This document shows, piece after piece, positions 32,991-41,323 of a stretch of 64,000 nucleotides of DNA. The position numbers and the translations under genes are program-made. The stretch is from NCBI RefSeq assembly GCF_001425835.1, contig NZ_LMDP01000002.1, forward strand, positions 1,148,828-1,212,827, given 5' to 3'. Every line of letters starts with the position of its first letter. Within the stretch, counting starts at the first letter, position 1. Source of the DNA: Afipia sp. Root123D2 (GTDB lineage: Bacteria > Pseudomonadota > Alphaproteobacteria > Rhizobiales > Xanthobacteraceae). The notes under the pieces are model-generated. The model searched no databases. It was not told the DNA's origin and worked only from the letters and a program-made list of their open reading frames with translations.

Positions 32991-33203
32991 ATCCCTCCCC
33001 CTTGTTGGGAGGGTCGGCTGAGCGAAGCGAGGCCGGGGTGGGGGTCAGCCTTGCGCCAAACGTTCGCTTCGATCCCCCACCCGACACATCGCTCGCTTCG
33101 CTCTCGATGCGCCACCCTCCCCACAAGGGGGGAGGGATGAAGAGCAGTCCGTTCCAAATTCACGATGAGAAATCTTCTCCTCTCCGTTTACGGGGAGAGG
33201 GAG
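32991..33203. repeat. Palindromic repeat block downstream of the cyd genes
   Basis: The ends CATCCCTCCCCCTTGTTGGG and CCCCACAAGGGGGGAGGGATG are inverted copies. The interior carries GTGGGGGTCAG...GATCCCCCAC and GCGAAGCGAG...CTCGCTTCGC. A smaller CTTCTCCTCTCCG...CGGGGAGAGGG unit follows at 33173-33203. This accounts for most of the 381-base gap 32952-33332, in which I see no gene. Confidence 0.7.
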
Positions 33204-33332
33204 TCCAGACCGCCGCAACCGACGCTTAAATTTTGAATCGCCCTATTTGAAACATGCCCCGCCCCCGCCCGCATGACTTGCCAGCCCGGCGATGGTAATG
33301 TTTGATACCGGACACACTCGCAGGGGGTCCAC

Positions 33333-33932
33333 ATGGCGCGATTTCGGCTTCTCGGTTTGATCGCGGTTCTGGCAGCCGCGGCGATGGCGTCGCCGACCGC
33401 ATTCGCGCAACGCGACAACACCCAGCTCGGCGATCAGCCCGGCTACGTGCCGAGCGAAGCCGAAGAACAGCTGCCGCCCGAATTCCAGCGCACCATGGTC
33501 TACTACCGCACCACGGAAGCGCCGGGCACCATCATCATCAGCACCTCGGAACGCTTCCTCTATGTCGTTCAGGGCGGCGGCCGCGCCTTGCGTTACGGCA
33601 TCGGCGTCGGCCGCGAAGGCTTCCAGTGGCAGGGCCTGATGACGATCACGCGCAAGGCCGAGTGGCCGGACTGGACGCCGCCGCCGGAAATGATCGCACG
33701 CCAGCCCTATCTGCCCCGCTTCATGGCCGGCGGCCCCGGCAACCCGATGGGCGCCGCAGCACTTTATCTCGGCACCACGGTTTACCGCATTCACGGCACC
33801 AACCAGCCGCAGACCATCGGCAGCGCCGTGTCGTCGGGATGCTTCCGCCTCGTCAATGCCGATGTCGCCGATCTCTATCACCGCATTCCTGTCGGCACCA
33901 AGGTGATCGTGCGGCAGAAGCCGCAAATCTGA
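33333..33932 (+). CDS. L,D-transpeptidase (YkuD family)
   Basis: Periplasmic peptidoglycan cross-linking or protein-attachment enzyme of 199 residues. The signal peptide covers about 1-26 (ending AFA-Q). The YkuD domain (about 65-198) shows RIHGTNQPQTIG (catalytic His) and SAVSSGCFRLVNADVADLY with the catalytic Cys in SGCFR. This minimal one-domain form is abundant in rhizobiales, which cross-link mainly by L,D bonds. It is monocistronic as far as seen. Confidence 0.93.
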   Translation: MARFRLLGLIAVLAAAAMASPTAFAQRDNTQLGDQPGYVPSEAEEQLPPEFQRTMVYYRTTEAPGTIIISTSERFLYVVQGGGRALRYGIGVGREGFQWQGLMTITRKAEWPDWTPPPEMIARQPYLPRFMAGGPGNPMGAAALYLGTTVYRIHGTNQPQTIGSAVSSGCFRLVNADVADLYHRIPVGTKVIVRQKPQI

Positions 33933-33993
33933 TTACGACACTTCCGCTCCCGCACCGCGCTCCGCATCACGGACTTTTCGAGCGAGACACATC

Positions 33994-35046
33994 ATGTTCA
34001 AACGTATTCCACGCACCTTCCGGTCGGGACTGCTGCTCGGCTCGATCCTCGCCCTGATCGTCGCAGCAATCGCCATCACCTATGAGCGCTACGATACCCG
34101 GACGCTGAAACGCACCCTGCGGCGCGACGCCGTGCTGTGCGGCGTCAACACCGGCCTGCCCGGCTTCTCCAATCCTGACGCGCAGGGCAAATGGTCCGGC
34201 TTCGACGTCGACATCTGCCGCGCGGTCGCCTCCGCGATCTTCGACGATCCCACCAAGGTGAAGTTCGTGCCGCTCGACGCCAACGAGCGTTTCAAGGAGT
34301 TGCAGAGTCGCAAGATCGACATCCTGTCGCGCAACTCGACCTGGAGCATGTCGCGCGAGACCGACTACGGGCTGAACTTCGCCGCGGTGTCGTATTATGA
34401 CGGCCAGGGCTTCATGGTGCCGCGCGCGCGCAACCTCGAGTCCGCGCTGGCGCTCAGCGGCAGCAAGGTCTGCGTCCAGAACAGCACCACCACGCAGCTC
34501 AACCTTGCCGACTACTTTCGCGCCAACAACATCAAATTCGAGGAAGTCAAATTCGGCAACCTCAACGAGGTGCTGAAAGCCTATGAAAGCGACCAGTGCG
34601 ACACGCTGACCGCCGACGTCTCGCAGCTTTATGCACTGCGGCTGAAACTCGGCCACCCCGCCGACCATGTCATCCTGCCCGACGTGATCTCCAAGGAGCC
34701 GCTGGCGCCGGTGGTCCGCCAGCGCGACGACGACTGGCTGCTGATCGTGAAGTGGACCGTCTACGCCATGCTCAACGCCGAGGAACTCGGCATCACCTCG
34801 AAGAACATCGACGAGGCGCTGAAATCCAAGAAGCCGGACGTGATGCGGCTGGTCGGCACCGACGGCGCGTTCGGCGAAGAACTCGGGCTGACCCGCGACT
34901 GGGCGGCGCGCATCATCCGCCATGTCGGCAATTACGGCGAGGTCTACGACCGCAATGTCGGCGTCGGGTCGCCGCTCAAGATTCCGCGCGGGTTGAATCA
35001 TTTGTGGAGCGGCGGCGGCATCCAGTACGCCCCGCCGATCAGGTAG
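33994..35046 (+). CDS. Amino-acid ABC transporter substrate-binding protein (AapJ/BztA-like), orphan
   Basis: A 350-residue type II binding protein. After an N-terminal hydrophobic segment (about 13-30) comes LCGVNTGLPGFSNPDAQGKWSGFDVDICRAVASAIF (about 48-83), the hallmark of general L-amino-acid receptors such as AapJ. DILSRNSTWSMSRET and KVCVQNSTTTQLNLADYF follow. The hydrophobic segment lacks a clear cleavage site, so the protein may stay membrane-anchored. No aapQMP permease or ATPase genes are adjacent, so it must share a transporter encoded elsewhere or have a sensing role (inferred). Confidence 0.87.
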   Translation: MFKRIPRTFRSGLLLGSILALIVAAIAITYERYDTRTLKRTLRRDAVLCGVNTGLPGFSNPDAQGKWSGFDVDICRAVASAIFDDPTKVKFVPLDANERFKELQSRKIDILSRNSTWSMSRETDYGLNFAAVSYYDGQGFMVPRARNLESALALSGSKVCVQNSTTTQLNLADYFRANNIKFEEVKFGNLNEVLKAYESDQCDTLTADVSQLYALRLKLGHPADHVILPDVISKEPLAPVVRQRDDDWLLIVKWTVYAMLNAEELGITSKNIDEALKSKKPDVMRLVGTDGAFGEELGLTRDWAARIIRHVGNYGEVYDRNVGVGSPLKIPRGLNHLWSGGGIQYAPPIR

Positions 35047-35080
35047 GGCGTTTTCCAGCCGTCACTACGTTCGCAAGATT

Positions 35081-35203
35081 GTCATGGCCGGGCTTGTCCC
35101 GGCCATCTCGCTTAGGAGAGCACTGTGCCCACCGGATCCGGGTCACCGGGACATAGGCGAGCGAAGCGACGCCGTTCTTCGAACGGCTATGCCCGGTGAC
35201 GAC
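35081..35203. repeat. Palindromic repeat after the binding-protein gene
   Basis: GTCATGGCCGGGCTTGTCCC / GGCCAT hairpin, then a second unit ending GAACGGCTATGCCCGGTGACGAC, as at 23.1, 40.7 and 52.8 kb. Confidence 0.7.
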
Positions 35204-35220
35204 AATGAGTGTGAGGTGAG

Positions 35221-35347
35221 CGTGCCCCGGACGCGGTGCGACGTTCTTCACGCCGCTCCGCTGATCCGGGGCCGTTCCACGCATTGAATTCTCAACGGTC
35301 CCGGATCAGCAGCGCACCACTTGCGCGCTGCGCAGCATCCGGGACAC
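35221..35347. repeat. Second repeat type: GATCCGGGGCCG / CGGTCCCGGATC inverted element
   Basis: CGTGCCCCGGACGCGGTGC...CTGATCCGGGGCCGTTCCAC is mirrored by GGTCCCGGATCAGCAGCGCA...CGCTGCGCAGCATCCGGGACAC. A diverged relative lies at 58333-58477. With the preceding repeat it fills the 309-base gap 35047-35355, and no gene is seen. Confidence 0.65.
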
Positions 35348-35355
35348 ACCGACGC

Positions 35356-36492
35356 TCAATAGTTCTTCAGCCGCGCCAGCTGGTCGGCGTGGAAATTGGT
35401 GTCGCCGAACAGTTCCTGACAGACCCGCGCGCGCTTCATGAAAAAGCCGATGTCGAACTGGTCGGTCATGCCCATGCCGCCGTGCATCTGCACCGCTTCC
35501 TGAACCGCGAGCGTCGCGGTCGATCCCGCCTTGGCCTTGGCGACGGCGACCGCCGCAGCGGCGTGCTCGAAATCAGTATCGAGCAACTGCAGCGCCTTCA
35601 TCACCGCGGCGCGGGTGACTTCAAGCTCGCAATACAGATGCGCGGCGCGATGCTGCAACGCCTGGAATTCGCCGATCAGTTTGCCGAACTGCTTGCGCTC
35701 CTTGAGATACGCCACCGTGCGCGCGAATGCCTCTTCGCCCGCGCCGACCATTTCGGACGCCACCGCGGCGCGGCCGACATTGAGAATACCGTCCAGCAGC
35801 GCACCGCCCTGATCGACCTCGCCGAGCACACTGTCGGCATCGACATCGACATCGAACTCGATGCGCGCCGCGTTGTGGGCATCGACCATCGCGGTACGCT
35901 CGACCGCAACGCCTTTGGCTTTCGGATCGACCAGAAACAGCGTCAGGCCGTCGCGCTCCCCTGCTTTTCCGGCGCTGCGCGCGGCGACGATCAAGAGATC
36001 CGAGACGTGGCCGTCGACCACCATCGCCTTGGCGCCCTTCAACTTGAAGCCGTTGCCCGAACGCGTCGCCTGCATCGCGGTCTGCAATGGACGATGCTTC
36101 GCGCCTTCATCGACCGCGAGCGAGGCGATCAGGCTGCCGTTGGCGATGCGGCCGAGATACTCGGACTTCTGAGCGGCGCTGCCGCCACGCGACAGCGCGG
36201 TTGCCGCCAATACAGCGGTCGAGAGAAACGGCGACGGCATCAGCGTGCGGCCGATTTCCTCCATCACCACGCCGGCCTCGACGCAGCCGAGCCCGCTGCC
36301 GCCGAATTCTTCCGGCACCAGCAGGCCGGACAGCCCCATCTCGGCAAACGCGGTCCACAATTCGCGCGAAAAGCCAGTGGCGTCTTTCGTGTCGCGCAAC
36401 TGGCGCAGATGGCTGACCGGCGCCTTGTCGCCGATCAGGCCGCGCGCGCTGTCGCGCAGCATCGATTGTTCTTCATTGAGGACGAGGGCCAT
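35356..36492 (-). CDS. Acyl-CoA dehydrogenase family protein
   Basis: FAD-dependent acyl-CoA dehydrogenase-fold protein of 378 residues. The N-terminal helical domain has LSGLLVPEEFGGSGLG, the central beta domain contains ADSVLGEVDQGGALLDGIL, and the C-terminal region has VQMHGGMGMTDQFDIGFFMKRARV. Residues 200-330 hold RKQFGKLIGEFQALQHR, the classic ACAD signature. The catalytic Glu position is not certain from sequence alone. It is downstream of a second ACAD on the same strand, separated by a repeat. Such pairs often form heteromeric dehydrogenases for bulky (steroid or cyclic) acyl-CoAs, an inference here. Confidence 0.88.
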   Translation of the reverse strand: MALVLNEEQSMLRDSARGLIGDKAPVSHLRQLRDTKDATGFSRELWTAFAEMGLSGLLVPEEFGGSGLGCVEAGVVMEEIGRTLMPSPFLSTAVLAATALSRGGSAAQKSEYLGRIANGSLIASLAVDEGAKHRPLQTAMQATRSGNGFKLKGAKAMVVDGHVSDLLIVAARSAGKAGERDGLTLFLVDPKAKGVAVERTAMVDAHNAARIEFDVDVDADSVLGEVDQGGALLDGILNVGRAAVASEMVGAGEEAFARTVAYLKERKQFGKLIGEFQALQHRAAHLYCELEVTRAAVMKALQLLDTDFEHAAAAVAVAKAKAGSTATLAVQEAVQMHGGMGMTDQFDIGFFMKRARVCQELFGDTNFHADQLARLKNY

Positions 36493-36553
36493 ATGAGTGA
36501 TCCTGAAATCTGTTTTGTCGTTGTGTCGCGACTTGCGGATGAACTGGCTATTT

Positions 36554-36643
36554 CGTCATGCCCGGGCTTGTCCCGGGCATCCACGTCTTTCCTGGTGCGA
36601 TATCGCTAAGACGTGGATGGCCGGAATAAATCCGGCCATGACA
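36554..36643. repeat. Palindromic repeat between the two acyl-CoA dehydrogenase genes
   Basis: CGTCATGCCCGGGCTTGTCC with GGGCATCCACGTCTT is mirrored by AAGACGTGGATGGCCGG and TCCGGCCATGAC. Same family and orientation pattern as the 15.9-kb element. Confidence 0.75.
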
Positions 36644-36664
36644 ACGCGGGTTGATTGAACACCG

Positions 36665-37849
36665 CTACGCTCCCGGCAGATCGAGAATCCGCTTGGCGAC
36701 GATGCCGAGCATCACCTCGCTGGTGCCGCCCTCGATTGAGTTGGCCTTGGTGCGCAACCACGCGCGCGGCGCCGCGCCCTCCTTCGAGCGTGGGCTTTCC
36801 CATTCCAGCGCGTCGATGCCGCCGGCCGACATCAGCAGTTCGTGGCGGCGCTTGTTCAGTTCGGTGCCGTAATATTTCAACGCCGACGAATAGGCCGGAT
36901 GGCCCTGCCCGGATTTCGCCAGATCGACGGCGCGCTCAGCGGCACAGCGCAGCGCCGCCTCGTCGATCTCGAACGATGCGATCTGGCCGCGCAGCATCGG
37001 ATCTTCCAGACGGCCCTGCTCGTCGGCGCCGATTGAATCCGCCGCCACCTGACCGAGCGGACGGTTGCCGCCGCGTTCGCCCATGCCGGAAATCATCGCG
37101 CGCTCGTGCTGCAGCAGATACTTCGCGACATCCCAGCCGCGATTGACCGTGCCCAGCACATGCGACTTCGGCACCCGCACATTGTCGAAGAAGGTTTCGC
37201 AGAACGGCGACTTGCCGGAAATCAGCAGGATCGGCTTGGTCGAGACGCCTTTCGACGCCATGTCGAACAGGATGAAGCTGATGCCGTCGTGCTTCTTTGC
37301 GGTGGCGTCGGTGCGCACCAGACAGAATATCCAGTCGGCGAAATTCGCATAGGACGTCCAGATCTTCTGGCCGTTGATGATGAAATCGTCGCCGTCGCTT
37401 TCGGCGCGCGTTTGCAGCGAGGCGAGGTCCGAACCCGCGTTCGGCTCCGAATAGCCCTGACACCAGCGGATCAGACCGGCGGTGATCTTCGGCAGATGCT
37501 CGCGCTTCTGTTCGTCAGTGCCGTATTTCAGCAGCGCCGGGCCGAGCATCGAAATGCCGAACGACACCAGCGGCAGCCGTGCCGAGATCGCCGCCATTTC
37601 CGCGCGCAGGATTTTTGTTTCATCGGCATCGAGGCCGCCGCCGCCGTATTCCTTCGGCCAGTGCGGCACGGTCCAGCCTTTATCGCGCATCCGCTCGAAC
37701 CAGACGCGCTGCGGCTCGGATGCAAATTTGGCATTGCGGCCGCCCCAGAACGTGTCCTCGTCATTCACCATCGGCTGGCGCATTTCCGGCGGACAATTCG
37801 CCGCCAGCCATGCGCGCGTCTCGGCGCGGAATTTTTCCAGATCTGCCAT
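36665..37849 (-). CDS. Acyl-CoA dehydrogenase family protein
   Basis: ACAD-fold flavoprotein of 394 residues. Motifs: WPKEYGGGGLDADE (N-domain), QGYSEPNAGSDLASLQTRAE (FAD/substrate-binding strand region), NGQKIWTSYANFADW, GTVNRGWDVAKYLL and the C-terminal SIEGGTSEVMLGIVAKRIL. The QGYSEPNAGSDL and IEGGTSEV stretches are strongly conserved in the family. ATG 37847-37849 (MADLEKFRAE) has GAGG nine bases upstream and was preferred over the frame start at 37939. It is upstream of the second ACAD gene and divergent from the CMD-family gene. Confidence 0.9.
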   Translation of the reverse strand: MADLEKFRAETRAWLAANCPPEMRQPMVNDEDTFWGGRNAKFASEPQRVWFERMRDKGWTVPHWPKEYGGGGLDADETKILRAEMAAISARLPLVSFGISMLGPALLKYGTDEQKREHLPKITAGLIRWCQGYSEPNAGSDLASLQTRAESDGDDFIINGQKIWTSYANFADWIFCLVRTDATAKKHDGISFILFDMASKGVSTKPILLISGKSPFCETFFDNVRVPKSHVLGTVNRGWDVAKYLLQHERAMISGMGERGGNRPLGQVAADSIGADEQGRLEDPMLRGQIASFEIDEAALRCAAERAVDLAKSGQGHPAYSSALKYYGTELNKRRHELLMSAGGIDALEWESPRSKEGAAPRAWLRTKANSIEGGTSEVMLGIVAKRILDLPGA

Positions 37850-38004
37850 CTGCATTATCCTCGATCGTTTCGGCGCAGCGCCACACGCCGCCTCCGTTGC
37901 CATTTGCCGCGACTGTAACGGCGGCTTGGCGGATTTCAATATCCGTCGATGGCATGCCGCCGTGAACCGGATAAGATCACGTTTGCGCGGCTAGAGATCT
38001 TGTC

Positions 38005-38054
38005 TTGACGCGTTTTCTTCACGCGAACCGGTATCCACTTCGCTCGAAAACGCT
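38005..38054. repeat. 50-bp dispersed repeat, copy 1
   Basis: Starts TTGACGCGTTTTCTTCACGC and ends TTCGCTCGAAAACGCT, with terminal GCGTTTT / AAAACGC arms inverted. Copy 2 at 39229-39278 differs at only a few positions. This sequence type is common between genes in Bradyrhizobium-group genomes. Confidence 0.8.
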
Positions 38055-38086
38055 TTAATCGACGTTTCAAACAACCGAGGAAACCC

Positions 38087-38632
38087 ATGCGCCCGATCTT
38101 TCTTCCGCCTGGCGAAATGAACGCCGACCAGCAGGCGATCTTCGACGAATGTGCCGCCGGCAAGCGCGGCCGCGTCACGCCGCCGCTGCGCGCGTGGATT
38201 CACAGTCCCGAGATGGCGCGCCACACCCAGCGGCTCGGCCAGTTCCTGCGCTACGACACGACGCTCGGCGCGCGCCTGTCCGAGCTTGCGATCCTCGTCA
38301 CCGCGCGGCACTGGACCGCGCATTACGAATGGTACGCGCACAAGACAATGGCGCTCGATGCCGGACTCGATCCCGCGATCATCGACGCGATCCGCGACCG
38401 CCACGTGCCGGATTTCGACGATCCGAAGGCGCAGCTGGTCTACGAGTTCAGCGAGGCGCTGCACGAAAACCAGGTCGTGCCCAAGCCGCTGTACGACAAG
38501 GCGATCGAGATGCTCGGCAAGCGGGGCGTGATCGAGCTGATCGGGCTGCTCGGCTACTACACGCTGGTGTCGATGACGCTGAACACGTTCGAGTTCGACC
38601 TGCCCGAAGGCGAAACATCCGAGCTTGCGTGA
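38087..38632 (+). CDS. Carboxymuconolactone decarboxylase family protein
   Basis: A 181-residue all-helical protein of the CMD/AhpD-like family (COG2128). The core ELAILVTARHWTAHYEWYAHKTMALDAGL (about 66-94) carries the conserved E, H and H positions, but the redox CxxC of AhpD is absent. It is therefore closer to decarboxylase-type than to peroxidase-type members. It is followed 53 bases on by a VOC protein on the same strand, suggesting one transcript. Substrate unknown. Proximity to ACAD genes hints at a degradative role (inferred). Confidence 0.85.
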   Translation: MRPIFLPPGEMNADQQAIFDECAAGKRGRVTPPLRAWIHSPEMARHTQRLGQFLRYDTTLGARLSELAILVTARHWTAHYEWYAHKTMALDAGLDPAIIDAIRDRHVPDFDDPKAQLVYEFSEALHENQVVPKPLYDKAIEMLGKRGVIELIGLLGYYTLVSMTLNTFEFDLPEGETSELA

Positions 38633-38685
38633 GGCGATTTCCGGTATAGATGACGATCAGCCATCCGGCCTGAATCGGAGTCCCC

Positions 38686-39210
38686 ATGCCCGCCGAGACC
38701 CACCCGCGCACCGCGCGCCCCACGGCCGAACCCATCGCCGCCGGGACGCGGATCGGCCATGTCCATCTGAAGGTGTCGGATATCGAGCGCGCATTGTCGT
38801 TCTATCACGGCGTGCTCGGCTTCCAGATCATGCAGCGGATGGGCGACCAGGCGGCGTTCATTTCGGCGGGCGGCTATCACCACCACATCGGGCTCAACAC
38901 CTGGGAGAGCAAGGGCGGCAAGCCGCCGCCGCCCGGCACCACCGGGCTGTTTCACACCGCGATTCTTTATCCGACCCGCGCGGCGCTGGCCGATGCGCTG
39001 CATCGCGTGCTGGCGGTGGGCATTGCGCTCGACGGCGCCAGCGACCACGGCGTCAGCGAAGCGCTCTATCTGCGCGATCCCGACGACAACGGCGTCGAGC
39101 TTTATCGCGACCGGCCGGAGAGCGAATGGCCGCGCAGCGCGGATGGGACGCTGGCGATGTTCACCAAGCGTCTTGATGTCGAGGCACTGCTGCGAGATCG
39201 CGACAGCTGA
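38686..39210 (+). CDS. VOC-family protein (glyoxalase/extradiol-dioxygenase fold, CatE-like)
   Basis: A 174-residue two-module VOC protein. IGHVHLKVSDIERALSFYHGVLGF (about 22-45) opens the first beta-alpha-beta-beta-beta unit with a metal-ligand His. GLFHTAILYPTRAALADALHRV begins the second, and YLRDPDDNGVELYRDRP carries the last acidic ligand. The second segment resembles CatE-type catechol-2,3-dioxygenase-like proteins more than glyoxalase I. Actual activity is uncertain. It lies downstream of the CMD gene. Confidence 0.82.
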   Translation: MPAETHPRTARPTAEPIAAGTRIGHVHLKVSDIERALSFYHGVLGFQIMQRMGDQAAFISAGGYHHHIGLNTWESKGGKPPPPGTTGLFHTAILYPTRAALADALHRVLAVGIALDGASDHGVSEALYLRDPDDNGVELYRDRPESEWPRSADGTLAMFTKRLDVEALLRDRDS

Positions 39211-39228
39211 TTATGTCGCTGTTTTACT

Positions 39229-39278
39229 TTGACGCGTTTTCTTGACGCGAACCGGTCCCCACTTCGCTCGAAAACGCT
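39229..39278. repeat. 50-bp dispersed repeat, copy 2, abutting the MFS stop codon
   Basis: Near-identical to copy 1 (TTGACGCGTTTTCTTGACGC ... TTCGCTCGAAAACGCT). Its last two bases form part of the stop codon of the MFS gene, so the repeat has been fixed precisely at a gene end. Its inverted GCGTTTT/AAAACGC ends could serve as a 3' hairpin for either convergent transcript. Confidence 0.8.
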
Positions 39279-40518
39279 ATGGCCGCCCGCGCGCGCCGCT
39301 GAGCACGACAAGGGCAGCGGCAAGTTCGAGCACCACGCAGACATAAAACGGCACGGTGTAGCTGCCGAACGCATCGCGCAGCAGGCCGACGAGGCCGGGG
39401 CCGAACGCATAGGTGAACTGGCAGATCGCGGTGACGAGGCTGACCAGCACGCCGAACGACAACGCGTCGAATTCGCGCTGGATGATCAGCGACGGCAGCG
39501 TGATGTTATTGCCGACCGAGAAGCCGAACAGCGCGCTGGCCGCGAACAGCGCATATTCGTCGGTGGTGTTGACCATGATCACCAGCGCCAGCGCCTGACT
39601 GGCGAACGACGCCGCCGACGCCTTGCGCTGATTGAGCTGGTCGATCACCGCGCCGAAGATCAGCCGCCCGATCACCGCCATCAGCGACATCACCGATACC
39701 GCGATGCCGGCATGCTCGCGGCCGATGATCGGATTCAGAAACGAAATCTGGTGAACGATGAAACCGACCTGCGCCACCAGCACCAGCGCGAACGGCACGG
39801 TGATGGTCCAGAACGACAGGTTGCGGAACGCGGCGCGGCGGATCGTGCCCGACGATTGAGCCAGCCGCGCCGGCGCGGGATCGAACGCGTCGATCGGCGG
39901 CCGCGCACCGCGCGGCGGGTGGCCGACCCACAGCGCGATCGCCGGGAGCGTCAGCGCCAGAATCAGCGCCGCCGCCGTCATCACCGTGCTGGCAAATCCG
40001 AATGCGCCTATTCCGCCCACCATCAGAGGCACGCCGATCACCCCGCCGCAGCTTGCGCCATTCAGCGCAAGGCTGATCGCCATGCCGCGCCGCTTGTCGA
40101 ACCACAGGCCGAGCACATTGTTGATCGCGGCGAGACTGGTGCCCGCCCAGCCGAATGCGATCACCGCATAGGCTGCATAGAGCTGCACCGGCGAGGTGAT
40201 CCATGCCATCGAGGCCGTGCCGGCCGCCAGCGCGCAGACCCCGATGCTCAGGCACAATCGCGGCCCGAACTTGCGCATCGCTTCGCTGACGAACACGACG
40301 AGGATCGAGCTGAAGAGGTAATAGCAGGTCGCCGCGGTGGAGATCTGCGACGCCTGCCAGCCGTGAACGCGCTGCAGTTCCGCGAGGTAGACGCCCTGGC
40401 CGTAGAAGCCCGCGCTCCACGCGAAGGTCGCGATCAGGAAACAGACGCCGACCACCGGCCAGCCGGAATACTTGATCGAGGTCTCGTCGGCCGTGGCCGT
40501 CGCAGGTGGCGATGTCAT
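39277..40518 (-). CDS. MFS transporter
   Basis: Twelve-helix major facilitator of 413 residues. The inter-domain loop GLWFDKRRGMAISLALNGASCGG is typical of the oxalate/formate or monocarboxylate-type (OFA/MCT-like) branch, and FGAVIDQLNQRKASAAS is the second-half A-motif equivalent. The N-terminus (VVGVCFLIATFAWSAGFYGQGVYL) also fits that branch. Substrate unknown, a carboxylate is likely. It converges on the VOC gene. Confidence 0.85.
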   Translation of the reverse strand: MTSPPATATADETSIKYSGWPVVGVCFLIATFAWSAGFYGQGVYLAELQRVHGWQASQISTAATCYYLFSSILVVFVSEAMRKFGPRLCLSIGVCALAAGTASMAWITSPVQLYAAYAVIAFGWAGTSLAAINNVLGLWFDKRRGMAISLALNGASCGGVIGVPLMVGGIGAFGFASTVMTAAALILALTLPAIALWVGHPPRGARPPIDAFDPAPARLAQSSGTIRRAAFRNLSFWTITVPFALVLVAQVGFIVHQISFLNPIIGREHAGIAVSVMSLMAVIGRLIFGAVIDQLNQRKASAASFASQALALVIMVNTTDEYALFAASALFGFSVGNNITLPSLIIQREFDALSFGVLVSLVTAICQFTYAFGPGLVGLLRDAFGSYTVPFYVCVVLELAAALVVLSGARGRP

Positions 40519-40702
40519 TCCCGGCGAACTCCCGCGCGCGACGCTCTTGTTGTCACGTCCGGCCTCGCGCGGGCGGCATTGGGACCGATGCGCGCAGCGG
40601 CGTCAATAGACAGCGGAATGGAACGGCGGCATGGCTCCGTTGCGGGCGCGGAGCGACATCGACTGATGCGATGCCCCGCTGCGTGATGCATTGCGCCCAT
40701 GA

Positions 40703-40830
40703 AGCGGGATGGCCGGGACATTGGTGAGCAGGAGCGACGCCGTTCTTCGAACGGCCATGCCCGGCCATGACGACCTGAACCCCGAAGGCTTCTCCGTTGT
40801 CATCACCGGCCTTGTGCCGGTGATCCCGAG
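40703..40830. repeat. Palindromic repeat in the 40519-40841 gap
   Basis: GCGGGATGGCCGGGACATTGG, ...CTTCGAACGGCCATGCCCGG, and ATCACCGGCCTTGTGCCGGTGAT units. The remainder of the 323-base gap shows nothing else. Confidence 0.7.
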
Positions 40831-40841
40831 GCTGGCACGGC

Positions 40842-41204
40842 TCAGCTCTTTGCCTTCCCCGGATCGTAGAAGAACCGCTCACGGAACACCCGGTCGCCGC
40901 GCCATTCCTGCATGGCGATTTCATCGACATGATGCACGGTGCCGTCGTGCGCGATCAGGTCGAAAATCCAGTGGATCATCACGTGATCGCCCTCGACCAC
41001 CGACGCCATCGCCCTGGAGTGCACCTCTTTCATCCGCGCCAGAATCGCACGCTCATGCGCCACCAGCTTGTCGCGGCCGGTGCGCGGCGGCGCGGTGTTC
41101 TCCTGCATCGAGGCGTCTTCGGTGTAATAGCGCTCGATGGCGCCGGCATGGTCGCCGCTTTCGACGGCGGCAATGAATTCATCGACACGGGCGCGGGTTG
41201 GCAT
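40842..41204 (-). CDS. SnoaL-like / NTF2-fold domain protein
   Basis: A 120-residue protein of the SnoaL-like polyketide cyclase/steroid isomerase superfamily. RVDEFIAAVESGDHAGAIERYYTEDASMQENTAPP is the typical N-terminal helix plus acidic hairpin, and HRAMASVVEGDHVMIHWIFD-like strands follow. The ATG at 41202-41204 (MPTRARVDEF) is the family start. The longer frame upstream runs through unrelated sequence. No catalytic assignment is possible. Confidence 0.8.
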   Translation of the reverse strand: MPTRARVDEFIAAVESGDHAGAIERYYTEDASMQENTAPPRTGRDKLVAHERAILARMKEVHSRAMASVVEGDHVMIHWIFDLIAHDGTVHHVDEIAMQEWRGDRVFRERFFYDPGKAKS

Positions 41205-41323
41205 GGCGGACCTCGCAGGGGTGCGGTTTAAGTCATGATGGATTGACAGGACATCGCAGGCAAGAGACGTCGCTTTTCGAATGGCTATGCCCGGCAATGA
41301 CGCATCGCATATGAACGCTGCCC

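Noticed and set aside
33002-33229. Short open frames across the 33-kb repeat block
   Set aside because: They consist of repeat sequence in both directions and have no ribosome site or family features.
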